Assembly: GCA_900315485.1 (NCBI GenBank)
Contig: OMZI01000002.1
Span: forward strand, 1-64,000
Source: an uncultured Eubacteriales bacterium
GTDB taxonomy: Bacteria; Bacillota; Clostridia; Peptostreptococcales; Anaerovoracaceae
DNA: 64,000 nt
Direction of reading: 5' to 3'
Shown here: positions 7,501-14,731 of the stretch, piece by piece
How positions within the stretch are numbered: the first letter of the stretch is position 1
How the letters are laid out: the number at the start of each line of letters is the position of its first letter
Translations under genes and position numbers: made by a program
The notes under the pieces: generated by a model
The model's input: only the letters and a program-made list of their open reading frames with translations
Databases searched by the model: none
What the model was told of the DNA's origin: nothing

Positions 7501-9235
7501 TGACGGCAAATATACACTTCGTGAGATCACAGCTCCGTATGGCTATGATGTAGCCGAGGATATAGAGTTCGAGATCAAAGAGAATGTTATCGCAAACACA
7601 GTTGAGATGAAGAATAAGCCAATCACGGTCGGTACTACAGCACTTGATGATGCAACTCATTCACATCAGGGAGTGTTTGCTGAGTACTCGACTATCGTGG
7701 ATAAGGTCAAAGTGACCGGACTCTATGAGGGCAGAGAGTACGTCATCAAGGGTGTCATGATGGATAAGGCAACCGGAGAAGCGTTTACCGACGCTGAAGG
7801 AAATCCTGTGACTGCAGCATCCGAGCCATTCACTGCTACCGGCGATGAGATGGAAGTGGATGTTGAGTTCACAGTCGATTCTTCAAGGTTCACTACAGAC
7901 ACCGTTGCAGTAGTATTCGAGACACTTTACAGAAGAAGTAAGGTGCATGATGAAGAGACACCGGTCGAGCTCCAGAAGCATGCGGAGATTGGTGATGAAG
8001 AGCAGTCGATCCATTATGGCGGCATCGTATCTACTACAGCTCTCGACAAGGCTTCGAAGAGCCATAATATCCTTGCAGCCAGGAATGTCACTATCGTAGA
8101 CACTGTCAAGTTTGAGAATCTCTCACCAAACAGTGAGTATGAGATAAGAGGAACTATCTTCGATAAGACGACCGGAAAGCTGACGGATATCTCAGCGACT
8201 AAGAAATTCACTCCGAAGACTGCTGACGGAACTGTAGACGTCGAATTCACATTCGATGCCACAGAGCTTGCAAATCATGATCTTGTCGTATATGAGACAC
8301 TTCTCATCAACAATATCGAGATAAATAAGCATGAGGAGCCTGATGATGAGGACCAGACGATGTATGTTCCTGAAATCAAGACGACAGCTACTGATGTTGC
8401 CACAGGTGATCATATCGCATATGGCGGTGAGACTGTAAGGATCAATGATGTAGTTGAATACCACAACCTAATTCCGGGCAAGCAGTATACCATGAACGGT
8501 ACTCTGATGAACCAGAGAACAGGCAAGCCTGTGAAGGTAAACGGTGAAGCCGTCACTGCATCCAAAACATTTACACCTGAAAAGAAAGACGGAACAGTCC
8601 AGATCGAGTTCGTATTCAATGGCATCGACCTCAGGGGAGATACAGTGGTCGCATTCGAGGAGTGCACAGTTGACAGGATCCCTGTCGCTGTTCATATGGA
8701 CATAAACGATGTTCCGCAGTCTGTAAAGATCCCGAAGATCGGAACTAAGGCTGCACTTGTAGACAAGGCTGTCGAAGATACCGTTTCATTCGAGAACCTC
8801 ATCCCGGGACAGTACTTCATGAGAGGATGGCTCGTAGATAAGGAGACCGGAAAGAAGATTGAAGGATCAGAAGGAGAGACACTTCTGAATGTGACAGAGG
8901 GAACAACATCAGGTACTGTAACCGTCAATCTCAGCATCGACAATTATGACAAACTCTCAGGACATAAGATTGTGGCATTCGAGGAGTGCTATTATGTCGT
9001 GACTAATGACGATGGCACACCTGGTGAGAAGCTCGTAGGCGAGCATAAGGACATCAAGGACGGAAAGCAGACAGTAAGGATCCCGTTCGGTGGTCCGAAG
9101 ACTGGTGACAACACACTCATCTGGCTTTATGTCGGGCTGTTTACTGCAGCGTTCAGTGGGATGCTTTTCTTCGTGATCAGAGAATATGCGGAAAGACGCA
9201 GACAGGCCAAAGAGGATGCTGAAATGTTTGTCTGA
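4532..9235 (+). CDS. Giant Cna-B/VaFE repeat surface adhesin, cell-wall anchored
   Basis: This is a 1567-residue secreted protein. The signal peptide is at residues about 1-31 (KTRLFAILLVFCMLASSM...AYA), then an Ala/Glu-rich linker. An N-terminal adhesive region runs to about 395, followed by about five Cna-B/SpaA-type beta domains (about 400-1030), then four VaFE domains starting near 1035, 1166, 1283 and 1403. Each VaFE unit carries the 'vaFE' strand (VVFETL, VVYETL, VAFEEC twice) and ends H-x-x-x-x-D-x-x-Q-S/T, the signature of intramolecular ester-bond domains. The C-terminus has PKTGD (1522-1526), a membrane helix and an Arg/Lys tail: a sortase signal whose first residues are GG instead of LP. 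The start at 4532 follows AGGAGAAAGGAG. No sortase gene is nearby, so a host enzyme is needed. Confidence 0.9.
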   Translation: MCKERIKTRLFAILLVFCMLASSMPLLAYAAEGTEAEPAQQITEEKQEGTETQPSQEPAPNAEKAVTEIAEKAVSEAAEEPEAAQKADNTESSGKTAAPPLKAAANDATDPAEEDDGTGIETDEQTDLPEGGQEVKFVFDGADKLEAWIEGVSESSFSRDPETGDVIVDYDITINNNDTMTLNANSDIIFKGVEGKCLNIGVGNDLDNAKTIVTVSQPGKLATVGTTGECTVYVKVTDTPEDIGETIDGDPDDSNTTVSYSFITAEDDEGKYYGNGDPEVHSSIKKGDKFTGSAVCVSWKYNWGPGPSHADIKCTTGKLKGKVIGTACISGKSKALALKGAKFSYVAKVVKVDSKKGKVTYDVTFYPRDRHNVSYGELSNFHVATQTMAGTTTLSHAPQIDVSVKKVDTQPHYNHPENYNVGGAQFQIYTDEACTKKATDVKGNNALLTITADSTGHSGTSQTITLKKLDGTEFYVKEISCPKGYKLAGIGTVQEDMTVEEPNVTPQVKVIKKAAATDVDYLQFSNNYTLKGAEYTMYCDSACTKVAKDIAGKEVVFKTDVLGQTSPVRVDMGAYWVKETKAAKGFKKDPKTYSFTLTEAHEEKPYEVTSTEEPAYKDPGLKVFKFDPTGAKGWKRLVNAEFTIKYYDVTVPYADENDIDPATVDLSGKTPVRQWTFKTRKMPTDDPTVIMAGFDWDSDDPVSGDEFLTEGGSRILPCGFYTIEETESPTGLSLFEKVYHGKVYQPANGAAASIYTEDASADGQIITKVNVPNKPQHVTIGIKKQDAESQTSVAKGQASNERKSDFGSLAGAKYEVYFDNDETEKPEIVGTITTDEKGEAYLTKRMAGRPEAIGDDLEPGTYYVKEVKASPGYVIDKYILKDGKTEEVKFGKIEVICGYRKDGQAVTKTITGDYGDGMHLFRTRAENESTEIFNYTVTSNDWSHETHIRKTDAATGKELPGAKLQIINTDGQVVEEWTSTSEEHIVWALPDGKYTLREITAPYGYDVAEDIEFEIKENVIANTVEMKNKPITVGTTALDDATHSHQGVFAEYSTIVDKVKVTGLYEGREYVIKGVMMDKATGEAFTDAEGNPVTAASEPFTATGDEMEVDVEFTVDSSRFTTDTVAVVFETLYRRSKVHDEETPVELQKHAEIGDEEQSIHYGGIVSTTALDKASKSHNILAARNVTIVDTVKFENLSPNSEYEIRGTIFDKTTGKLTDISATKKFTPKTADGTVDVEFTFDATELANHDLVVYETLLINNIEINKHEEPDDEDQTMYVPEIKTTATDVATGDHIAYGGETVRINDVVEYHNLIPGKQYTMNGTLMNQRTGKPVKVNGEAVTASKTFTPEKKDGTVQIEFVFNGIDLRGDTVVAFEECTVDRIPVAVHMDINDVPQSVKIPKIGTKAALVDKAVEDTVSFENLIPGQYFMRGWLVDKETGKKIEGSEGETLLNVTEGTTSGTVTVNLSIDNYDKLSGHKIVAFEECYYVVTNDDGTPGEKLVGEHKDIKDGKQTVRIPFGGPKTGDNTLIWLYVGLFTAAFSGMLFFVIREYAERRRQAKEDAEMFV

Positions 9236-9268
9236 TAATGGCAACAAGCAATAGAGAATAACGGATGT

Positions 9269-9306
9269 GGGGCGACTATCAAACAGGTAGCCGCTCCATT
9301 TTGTTT
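9269..9306 (+). terminator. Terminator after the adhesin and in the leader of the winged-helix gene
   Basis: GGGGCG pairs with CGCTCC, then one A-C mismatch and CTA/TAG, with a 9-nt loop; ATTTTGTTTT follows. It lies 34 nt after the adhesin stop and about 27 nt before the next ATG. Confidence 0.7.
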
Positions 9307-9332
9307 TGAGACTGTAGGAGGGAAACAGGGAA

Positions 9333-9668
9333 ATGAACTACAACGAGAGAAAGTTCAACATGGATATTGCACAGGTCTGCGGCCTCAGAGAAGCAGTAAT
9401 TGCAGATTTTATAAGAGGTCTGCAGGCAACCAGCGATGAAACGACATACAGACACGGATACTTTTGGGTCAAGTGCACTCAGAAGATGATCACAGTTCAC
9501 ATACCTTTTCTGACGGAGGACATGGTGCGGCACTCAGTCAATAAGCTCGTAGAGAAGGGAATCATCAAGGTAGGAGTATTCAACGACGACAAGTTCGATC
9601 ATACCTACTGGTACACATTCACAGCTTACGGCAGTGAACTGCTTGATGATTGCAGGTGCTTTGATTGA
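9333..9668 (+). CDS. Winged-helix protein of the replication-initiator/DnaD-like type
   Basis: The 111-residue product starts MNYNERKFNMDIAQVCGLRE after AGGAGGGAAAC. The pattern of a short helix, VIADFIRGLQA, HGYFWVKCTQ, then a helix pair IPFLTEDMVRHSVNKLVEKG and a wing IIKVGVFNDDKFDHTYWYTF is a winged-helix fold as seen in DnaD/RepA-type and phage replication proteins. The sequence repeatedly seen in mobile elements is the 'W-K..Q..I....PFL....VR..I..L...G' pattern. It most likely binds DNA for element replication or regulation. It is followed by a 4-base overlap with the next frame, so it opens a translationally coupled gene set. Confidence 0.6.
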   Translation: MNYNERKFNMDIAQVCGLREAVIADFIRGLQATSDETTYRHGYFWVKCTQKMITVHIPFLTEDMVRHSVNKLVEKGIIKVGVFNDDKFDHTYWYTFTAYGSELLDDCRCFD

Positions 9669-9853
9669 AGCCAATACCAAGGCCGCCTGGAATGAGGACT
9701 ATGTGCCCTGAAAATTGCAGATACCGCAATATACTCGCACCGTTCTGCGGATACTGCATGCTGGAGATACTAGGAAAGAAAGAAGAAACGGAGGAGACAG
9801 ATGGAGAAATCGATACAGAAACTGCTGGACAAGCTCGGGAAGAAGGGCTTTGA
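9665..9853 (+). CDS. Small cysteine-rich protein, putative zinc-binding
   Basis: A 62-residue product from a TTG overlapping the previous stop by four bases. Four cysteines lie in CPENCRY...PFCGYCML, spaced C-x3-C-x9-C-x2-C (written from the sequence), which would suit one zinc ion. The C-terminal third is almost entirely Glu/Thr. Small proteins with this head occur in Firmicute integrative elements, but no function is known to me. Coupling to its neighbours supports it being translated. Confidence 0.45.
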   Translation: MKPIPRPPGMRTMCPENCRYRNILAPFCGYCMLEILGKKEETEETDGEIDTETAGQAREEGL

Positions 9854-10094
9854 CACAGAGAAGAAGGTGAGTGCCATAGACATGCAGGTAGCTTTTGACA
9901 ATGGCTTTACAACAGAAGAAGTAGGAGGGATCCTCGCACTTCAGAAGGCGATCAAGGGTCATAACACATATGCATTCATCATGGGAGGCTCTGATACAAA
10001 ACCGGATAAGAAGGAGGTAAAACGCAATGCAGATGATGGTAGAACCGAAGGAGCTGGAATACGAACCGAGACATATGAAAACGAAGGATACTGA
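9801..10094 (+). CDS. Hypothetical 97-residue helical protein
   Basis: It starts ATG at 9801 behind GGAGACAG, inside the end of the cysteine-rich gene. It begins MEKSIQKLLDKLGKKGFDTE and contains a helical core (IDMQVAFDNGFTTEEVGGIL) followed by a hydrophilic tail that overlaps the next small gene in another frame by 68 bases. The core is conserved-looking; the tail may be incidental. Unknown function, probably part of the small-protein operon leading to radC. Confidence 0.45.
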   Translation: MEKSIQKLLDKLGKKGFDTEKKVSAIDMQVAFDNGFTTEEVGGILALQKAIKGHNTYAFIMGGSDTKPDKKEVKRNADDGRTEGAGIRTETYENEGY

Positions 10095-10200
10095 AGCTGT
10101 TGATCTCAAGCAACTGAGAGAACTCGTTGATCAGCTTCCGGAAGGGACCATTCTATCGGTAAATCTGGAGGAGGTGGCCGATGGGCAGGAAGACGGCTAA
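10027..10200 (+). CDS. Small 57-residue acidic protein overlapping its neighbours
   Basis: ATG at 10027 follows AAGGAGGTAAAACGC, one of the best ribosome sites in the region. The product begins MQMMVEPKELEYEPRHMK and continues DLKQLRELVDQLPEGTILSV, ending LEEVADGQEDG. It overlaps the previous gene by 68 bases and radC by 20 bases. 'LPEGTILSVNLEE' resembles a short beta-hairpin. No family recognised. Confidence 0.5.
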   Translation: MQMMVEPKELEYEPRHMKTKDTEAVDLKQLRELVDQLPEGTILSVNLEEVADGQEDG

Positions 10201-10687
10201 TTCGAATGAACTTAAAGTGGTCAATGTAAGGCTGGTCAAGGAACCATCGCTTTACAGTACGGAGAAGATAGCTTCCCCTGAGGATGCAGTCAGGGTCATA
10301 GCGAAAGATCTTGCAACATATGACAGAGAGGTATTTGCGGTACTGAATCTCAAGACAAACGGACAGCCGATCAACTTCAATATATGCAGCATCGGGACCC
10401 TGGATTCAGCTATGGTAAGTCCGAGAGAAATAATGAAAGCCGCTGTGTTGTCGTCAGCTGCAGCCTGCCTTTTTATCCACAATCATCCTGGCGCAGACCG
10501 TGCGGAACTGGTCCCAAGTCAGGAGGATCGAGATGTAACAAAGCGACTAATGGAAGCGTGCGATGTAATCGGCGTCAGGTTCCTGGATCATGTGATAGTA
10601 GGCTCAGGGAACAGCGGCATCTACAGCTTCAGGGCCGAAGGCGAGTTAGACAGACTGAGACCGGCACACAGAGAATGGGAAAGATAA
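10181..10687 (+). CDS. radC: RadC-like JAB/MPN+ domain protein
   Basis: The 168-residue product is a stand-alone JAB (JAMM metalloprotease-fold) domain. The metal motif FIHNHPGADRAELVPSQEDR has the H-x-H-P-x-G and S-x-x-D arrangement. The N-terminal helix-hairpin-helix half of chromosomal RadC/UPF0758 is missing, which is the common form in plasmids and integrative elements. Despite the name, no repair activity has been proven for this family; a peptidase or DNA-processing role in element biology is possible. ATG at 10181 follows GGAGGTGG, which lies within the preceding coding frame. Confidence 0.88.
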   Translation: MGRKTANSNELKVVNVRLVKEPSLYSTEKIASPEDAVRVIAKDLATYDREVFAVLNLKTNGQPINFNICSIGTLDSAMVSPREIMKAAVLSSAAACLFIHNHPGADRAELVPSQEDRDVTKRLMEACDVIGVRFLDHVIVGSGNSGIYSFRAEGELDRLRPAHREWER

Positions 10688-10701
10688 GAAGGGAGAAACA
10701 T

Positions 10702-10989
10702 ATGACAGGAAACAACAGAAATAATAATGGCGAAATCACATTTGAGATAACTGAAAGAATAGGAGCACTTGACAGGCCGAAGAATGACTGGACTCTTGAG
10801 TGCAACATGGTTGCCTGGAACGGAGGCGATCCTAAAATCGACATAAGGTCTTGGTCGCCTGATCACAGAAAAATGACAAGAGGTATCACCCTCACGGAGG
10901 AGCAGAGCGAGAAACTCGTGAAGGCACTCGGACAGAGAATGCTGAACAAGCAGAAGGCCAGAGCCGAAAGAAATCCATACGAGAGATAA
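10702..10989 (+). CDS. YdbC/PC4-like single-stranded DNA-binding protein
   Basis: The 95-residue product contains FEITERIGALDRPKNDWTLE, then NMVAWNGGDPKIDIRSWSPD and a KMTRGITLTEEQSEKL segment. This matches the bacterial PC4/YdbC family, a small dimer that binds single-stranded DNA. It begins at an ATG after AAGGGAGAAA, 14 bp past the radC stop. In mobilizable elements such a protein could protect or present ssDNA during transfer or replication (inference). A long in-frame extension upstream runs over radC and was discarded because it has no ribosome site and the family begins here. Confidence 0.82.
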   Translation: MTGNNRNNNGEITFEITERIGALDRPKNDWTLECNMVAWNGGDPKIDIRSWSPDHRKMTRGITLTEEQSEKLVKALGQRMLNKQKARAERNPYER

Positions 10990-11073
10990 TAGTTCTCTTT
11001 TCGTTCAAACAACGTGGCATCATATGTGGTAGAATCTGCAAAGATGCCACAATACATTACGAAGGTGACTAAC

Positions 11074-11403
11074 ATGGAAAACAGATACTTCAAGCTTGAG
11101 ATATTCATTCCTGAAACACATTTTACAGATCTGAGAAAAGCTCTTCAGAGTGTAGATGCAGGACATATTGGTAATTATGACTGCTGTCTGTCATACAGCA
11201 GGGTCATAGGAACATGGAGACCTCTTACCGGGACTGATCCATTCATTGGAGAGGAAGGAAAAATCAGCGAAGAAGAGGAACTGAAGGTGGAAGTCACTAT
11301 AAGCGGCAGTCGTCTTGATGAGACAATCACTGCCATAAAAGAAGTCCATCCATACGAGGAGCCGGTCATTAATGTGATCGAATTATACAGGACAGGGATG
11401 TAG
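11074..11403 (+). CDS. Stand-alone Nif3/YqfO C-terminal PII-like domain
   Basis: The 109-residue product reads YFKLEIFIPETHFTDLRKAL, GHIGNYDCCLSYS, TWRPLTGTDPFIGEEGK and EVHPYEEPVINVIELY. These are the hallmarks of the CutA/PII-like domain inserted in Nif3/YqfO (GTP cyclohydrolase I type 2 homologs): GHIGNYD, a 'G...P..G..PFIG' loop and HPYEEPA. The two metal-site halves of full Nif3 are absent, so this is the isolated regulatory domain. Similar free-standing copies exist in bacteria; ligand unknown. An 8-bp inverted repeat GTGGCATC/GATGCCAC (11014-11050) lies upstream. A longer in-frame start at 11014 would sit in that repeat. Confidence 0.8.
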   Translation: MENRYFKLEIFIPETHFTDLRKALQSVDAGHIGNYDCCLSYSRVIGTWRPLTGTDPFIGEEGKISEEEELKVEVTISGSRLDETITAIKEVHPYEEPVINVIELYRTGM

Positions 11404-11413
11404 GTGCTGACAA

Positions 11414-12445
11414 TTGGAAATATTTGACGTAGTAAATGAATATGGTGAGCCGACAGGGAATACAGTAGACCGCGAAACAGCTCATCTTGAAGGAGTAAGA
11501 CACAGGACTTCCCATCTGTGGCTTCTCAGAAAGAAAGCAGGAAATACAGAGATCCTTCTTCAGAAAAGAGCCCTGACTAAGTCATTCCCGGGCTGCTATG
11601 ATATCTCAAGTGCCGGGCACATACCGGCAGGAGATGATTTCAGGGAATCTGCTATACGTGAACTCAGTGAAGAACTTGGAATAATGGCAGAAGAATCGGA
11701 CCTCATATATTGCGGGGATAAATACATTGTCTGGGATGATGAATTCTTCGGGAAACCTTATCATGACAGACAGTATACAAGAGTATTCATGATGTGGCTG
11801 GATCCGGATGAGAATGAGTTTACTCTTCAGGAAGAGGAAGTCGTCGACGTTCTTTGGTTGGATCTTGAGAAGTGCATTGAAGGTGTGAAAGATAACAGTT
11901 TCGAGAACTGTATTGATATAGATGAACTGAGAATGGTACGGAGGACAGCAATGAACAACATATATACAAGAGTTAGCATAAGAAAATATCAGGATAAACC
12001 AGTCGAAAAGGAGAAGACTGAGGCGATACTCAGAGCAGCGATGCAAGCTCCTTCTGCAGCCAATCAGCAGCCGTGGGAGTTTTATATAGTCACAGATAAG
12101 GAAAAGCTGGAGGCTCTGTCGAAGGTAAGCCCTTATGCGGGTATGACAAAGAATGCTCCTGTAGCTATCGTTTCCGTATACAGAAAAGACTGCAGCTTGC
12201 CGGCTTATGCTAATATAGATATGTCCATAGCGATGGAGAATCTATGGCTTGAGACCGATGCTCAGGGACTTGGCGGAGTGTGGCTCGGTATCGCGCCGCT
12301 TGAAGATCGCATGAAAGCTGTAGAAGGGATACTTGATATACCGGATAACCTTAGAGCATTTGCCATATTCCCATATGGCTACCCGGCGGAGGAAAAAAAG
12401 CAGCAGAACAGATTCGATGAGAGCAGGATACATTACGTTGAATAG
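11414..12445 (+). CDS. Nudix hydrolase fused to a nitroreductase-family flavoprotein
   Basis: The 343-residue product has two enzymes in one chain. Residues about 1-175 are a Nudix domain of the IPP-isomerase/YfcD kind, with the box GHIPAGDDFRESAIRELSEE (then LGI) in which the first conserved Glu is Asp. Residues about 177-343 are a nitroreductase: YTRVSIRKYQDKPVEKEKTE, APSAANQQPWEFYIV, LWLETDAQGLGGVWLG and an FPYGYPAEE end. The latter binds FMN and reduces nitro groups, quinones or flavins with NAD(P)H. No stop or frameshift separates them. The fusion suggests sequential handling of one substrate or house-cleaning of damaged nucleotides (inference). TTG start behind TAGGTG. Confidence 0.85.
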   Translation: MEIFDVVNEYGEPTGNTVDRETAHLEGVRHRTSHLWLLRKKAGNTEILLQKRALTKSFPGCYDISSAGHIPAGDDFRESAIRELSEELGIMAEESDLIYCGDKYIVWDDEFFGKPYHDRQYTRVFMMWLDPDENEFTLQEEEVVDVLWLDLEKCIEGVKDNSFENCIDIDELRMVRRTAMNNIYTRVSIRKYQDKPVEKEKTEAILRAAMQAPSAANQQPWEFYIVTDKEKLEALSKVSPYAGMTKNAPVAIVSVYRKDCSLPAYANIDMSIAMENLWLETDAQGLGGVWLGIAPLEDRMKAVEGILDIPDNLRAFAIFPYGYPAEEKKQQNRFDESRIHYVE

Positions 12446-12468
12446 CTGACATCGAAAGGAGAATAGAT

Positions 12469-13179
12469 TTGAAAGTGTTGGTAATACCTGACGTCCACCT
12501 TAAGCCGTGGATGTTTGATAGAGCGTCTGAAATCATGAAATCAGGCGCTGCAGAGAAGGCGATTTGCCTCATGGACATACCTGATGACTGGGGACAGGAA
12601 TACAATCTCGGACTGTATGAGAACACATTTGATTCAGCCATACAGTTCCAGAAAACATTTCCGGATACACTCTGGAGCTACGGCAATCATGACATGTCGT
12701 ATGAATGGCTACAGTATGAAAGTGGCTTTTCATCGATGGCTATCCCTGTTGTTAATGCTAAGCTGAGCGCACTGAGAAGAGAGCTTCCGGACAGGAGCCA
12801 GATGGCATTTATTCACAGGATAGATGATGTGATATTCCTTCATGGAGGTCTCACTCACGCATTTGTGAAGTACTATGCCAACGATATGGATTATGACGAC
12901 ACTGATGCAGTAATAGAGAAGGTCAACCTGCTAGGAAGAAATGAGATGTGGGATGATGCATCGCCGTTATGGTCCAGGCCACAGTACTATTATGAGAAGA
13001 TGTACAGGGAATCGGATATCCTCCAGGTAGTGGGGCACACTCCAGTAGAGAAAATCGATCGAATCGGAAATGTCATATCCTGTGATCTTTTCTCAACATA
13101 CAGAACAGGAGACCCGATCGGAACACAGGAATTCCTGCTGATCGATACGGTCACCTGGGAGTACAAAGGAATCAAATAA
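12469..13179 (+). CDS. Calcineurin-like metallophosphoesterase
   Basis: The 236-residue product starts at TTG after AAAGGAGAAT. The metal motifs are in order: IPDVHLK (near residue 6), DIPDDW (in place of the usual GDxxD), YGNHDMSYEW, FLHGGLTHAF and VVGHTPVEK. This is the two-metal fold of the Ser/Thr phosphatase/diadenosine tetraphosphatase superfamily; the substrate is unknown. It sits 23 bp after the Nudix-nitroreductase gene and is probably co-transcribed. Together they would give the island a pair of phosphate-ester and pyrophosphate hydrolases. Confidence 0.82.
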   Translation: MKVLVIPDVHLKPWMFDRASEIMKSGAAEKAICLMDIPDDWGQEYNLGLYENTFDSAIQFQKTFPDTLWSYGNHDMSYEWLQYESGFSSMAIPVVNAKLSALRRELPDRSQMAFIHRIDDVIFLHGGLTHAFVKYYANDMDYDDTDAVIEKVNLLGRNEMWDDASPLWSRPQYYYEKMYRESDILQVVGHTPVEKIDRIGNVISCDLFSTYRTGDPIGTQEFLLIDTVTWEYKGIK

Positions 13180-13207
13180 TCAATCGAAATAAGAGTTGTA
13201 AGTGCAG

Positions 13208-13234
13208 CTGCAGGCAGTGATGTCTGCAGTTTTT
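13208..13234 (+). terminator. Terminator after the phosphoesterase, in the leader of the Toprim gene
   Basis: CTGCAGGCA pairs with TGTCTGCAG over a GTGA tetraloop (one G-T pair), then TTTTT. It ends 33 nt before the ATG at 13267. Confidence 0.8.
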
Positions 13235-13266
13235 ATATACGATAAACAGAAAGAGAGGTGATGATC

Positions 13267-14226
13267 ATGGGATTCTATACTGAGGAACAAATACAGAAAG
13301 CAAGATCGATAGATCTCATGACATATCTTCAGTCATATGAGCCGACTGAACTGGTTCATGTGAGCGGAAATACCTACTGCACACGAACGCACGACAGTCT
13401 CAAGGTCAATGCATCTAATGGCAAGTGGTACTGGTGGAGCAGGGGCTTTGGGGGACACTCAGCCCTTGATTATCTGATCAAAGTAAAGGGCTTGCACTTC
13501 ATGGAAGCTATGGAAATCCTCTCAGAGGAAGAGCCTTCGATCAATCATTCGACGAGATGGAATAATCCTGATTCAAATAAGGAAAGAAAACTCCTGCTGC
13601 CAGAAAAATCTGAGACCAATCTTGAGGTTATAAGTTATCTTACTGGAAGAGGGATCGACAAAGAAATAGTCGAAGAATGTATCGATGAAGGCCTGCTCTA
13701 TGAATCATTGCCATATCATAATTGCATATTTGTGGGATATGATGAGACGGGCAAAGCAGCATACGCATTCTATAGAGCAACAACCGGTGAGCGGTTAATG
13801 GGAGATGCATCAGGGTCTGATAAGCGCTATGCTTTCAGGATCAACAGTAACGGCAGCATACTTCATGTGTTCGAGAGCGCGATAGATTTACTATCATTTG
13901 CTACACTAATGAAGATGAGGACAGGTGAGTGGAGAGCAGAACCAATGCTGTCTCTTGGGGGCATATATGCTCCAAGCACGAACAGTAATCGATTGAAGCT
14001 GCCAATTGCGCTTGAAAACATGACGCAAAAACAAACGCAAATAAATACGATTGCCTTTCATCTGGATAACGATTACGCCGGCAGGAGTGCAGCATCAGCT
14101 ATAGCGGCACAGCTGGAAGGGAAATACGTTATCAGAGATGAACCACCTTCGTTTGGTAAAGACTGCAACGATTATCTTAATCACATTATTAAACAGAAAT
14201 ACTTAAAAATGGCTTCTCGATATTAA
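13267..14226 (+). CDS. Toprim-domain protein (DUF3991/primase-like)
   Basis: The 319-residue product begins MGFYTEEQIQKARSIDLMTY. Residues about 30-80 form a zinc-finger/DUF3991-like head (GNTYCTRTHDSLKVN, WYWWSRGFGGHSALDYLI). A Toprim_2 domain follows from about 195: the acidic strand HVFESAIDLLSF and the D-x-D site FHLDNDYAGRSAA. Proteins of this type are common in Firmicute plasmids and integrative elements and resemble the catalytic core of DnaG primases. The best start is 13267, spaced from AGAGAGGTG; a GTG at 13258 falls inside that ribosome site. It is probably used for element DNA metabolism. Confidence 0.8.
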   Translation: MGFYTEEQIQKARSIDLMTYLQSYEPTELVHVSGNTYCTRTHDSLKVNASNGKWYWWSRGFGGHSALDYLIKVKGLHFMEAMEILSEEEPSINHSTRWNNPDSNKERKLLLPEKSETNLEVISYLTGRGIDKEIVEECIDEGLLYESLPYHNCIFVGYDETGKAAYAFYRATTGERLMGDASGSDKRYAFRINSNGSILHVFESAIDLLSFATLMKMRTGEWRAEPMLSLGGIYAPSTNSNRLKLPIALENMTQKQTQINTIAFHLDNDYAGRSAASAIAAQLEGKYVIRDEPPSFGKDCNDYLNHIIKQKYLKMASRY

Positions 14227-14234
14227 TCAAGTTT

Positions 14235-14267
14235 GTGACTGCTGAGCAAATAATCCTCGGCAGTCAC
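14235..14267. repeat. Strong 12-bp hairpin after the Toprim gene
   Basis: GTGACTGCTGAG pairs with CTCGGCAGTCAC (one G-T pair) over a 9-nt loop. No T-run follows on either strand. It may be an RNA-stabilising structure, or the terminator may act poorly. Confidence 0.45.
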
Positions 14268-14399
14268 TGTAACAAAGCTTCCAATTACTATGCATTTTTT
14301 GCTCACATTTTGCAATGTTTGAGTTCGATTCTTATATGTATATTAAACTTAGAATTGGAGCAAACACTATTTGCAATAACAGGAAATGGAGGCAAAGAA

Positions 14400-14693
14400 A
14401 TGAAGATACCTTACACGATTAAAAATTACTGGATCAATGTAGGTGTTTCATTCCTGATAGCTATGTTATCGAATATGGTTATAGGACTGCTGGTTGGTAC
14501 TGAGATAGCACAATTTGTGTATCTTGTACTATTAGTTTATTGGATCAATATTGAGATAAGACGCTTTCATGATGCTAATAAGAGTGGCTGGCTGGGGCTC
14601 ATAAATCTTGTTCCGGGAATAGGAACTTTCGCAGCGTTGATAATAGCTGGTGTGCTACAATCAAATTATGATAATAATAGGTGGCTTATATAA
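14400..14693 (+). CDS. DUF805-family membrane protein
   Basis: The 97-residue product has three hydrophobic helices and the family motif RRFHDANKSGWLGLINLVPG between the second and third. DUF805 proteins are small inner-membrane proteins of unknown function, found in many mobile elements. The start at 14400 follows AATGGAGGCAAAG; an upstream in-frame extension to 14235 lies in the hairpin. This is the first gene of an AT-rich cargo block that stands out from the more GC-balanced island backbone. Confidence 0.72.
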   Translation: MKIPYTIKNYWINVGVSFLIAMLSNMVIGLLVGTEIAQFVYLVLLVYWINIEIRRFHDANKSGWLGLINLVPGIGTFAALIIAGVLQSNYDNNRWLI

Positions 14694-14731
14694 GTGATTG
14701 GGTAATTGTTACAGTTTACTACTTAAGGAAA

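Noticed and set aside
10384-10701. Long N-terminal extension of the YdbC/PC4-like protein
   Set aside because: The extension is radC in another frame; the family start with its own ribosome site is at 10702.
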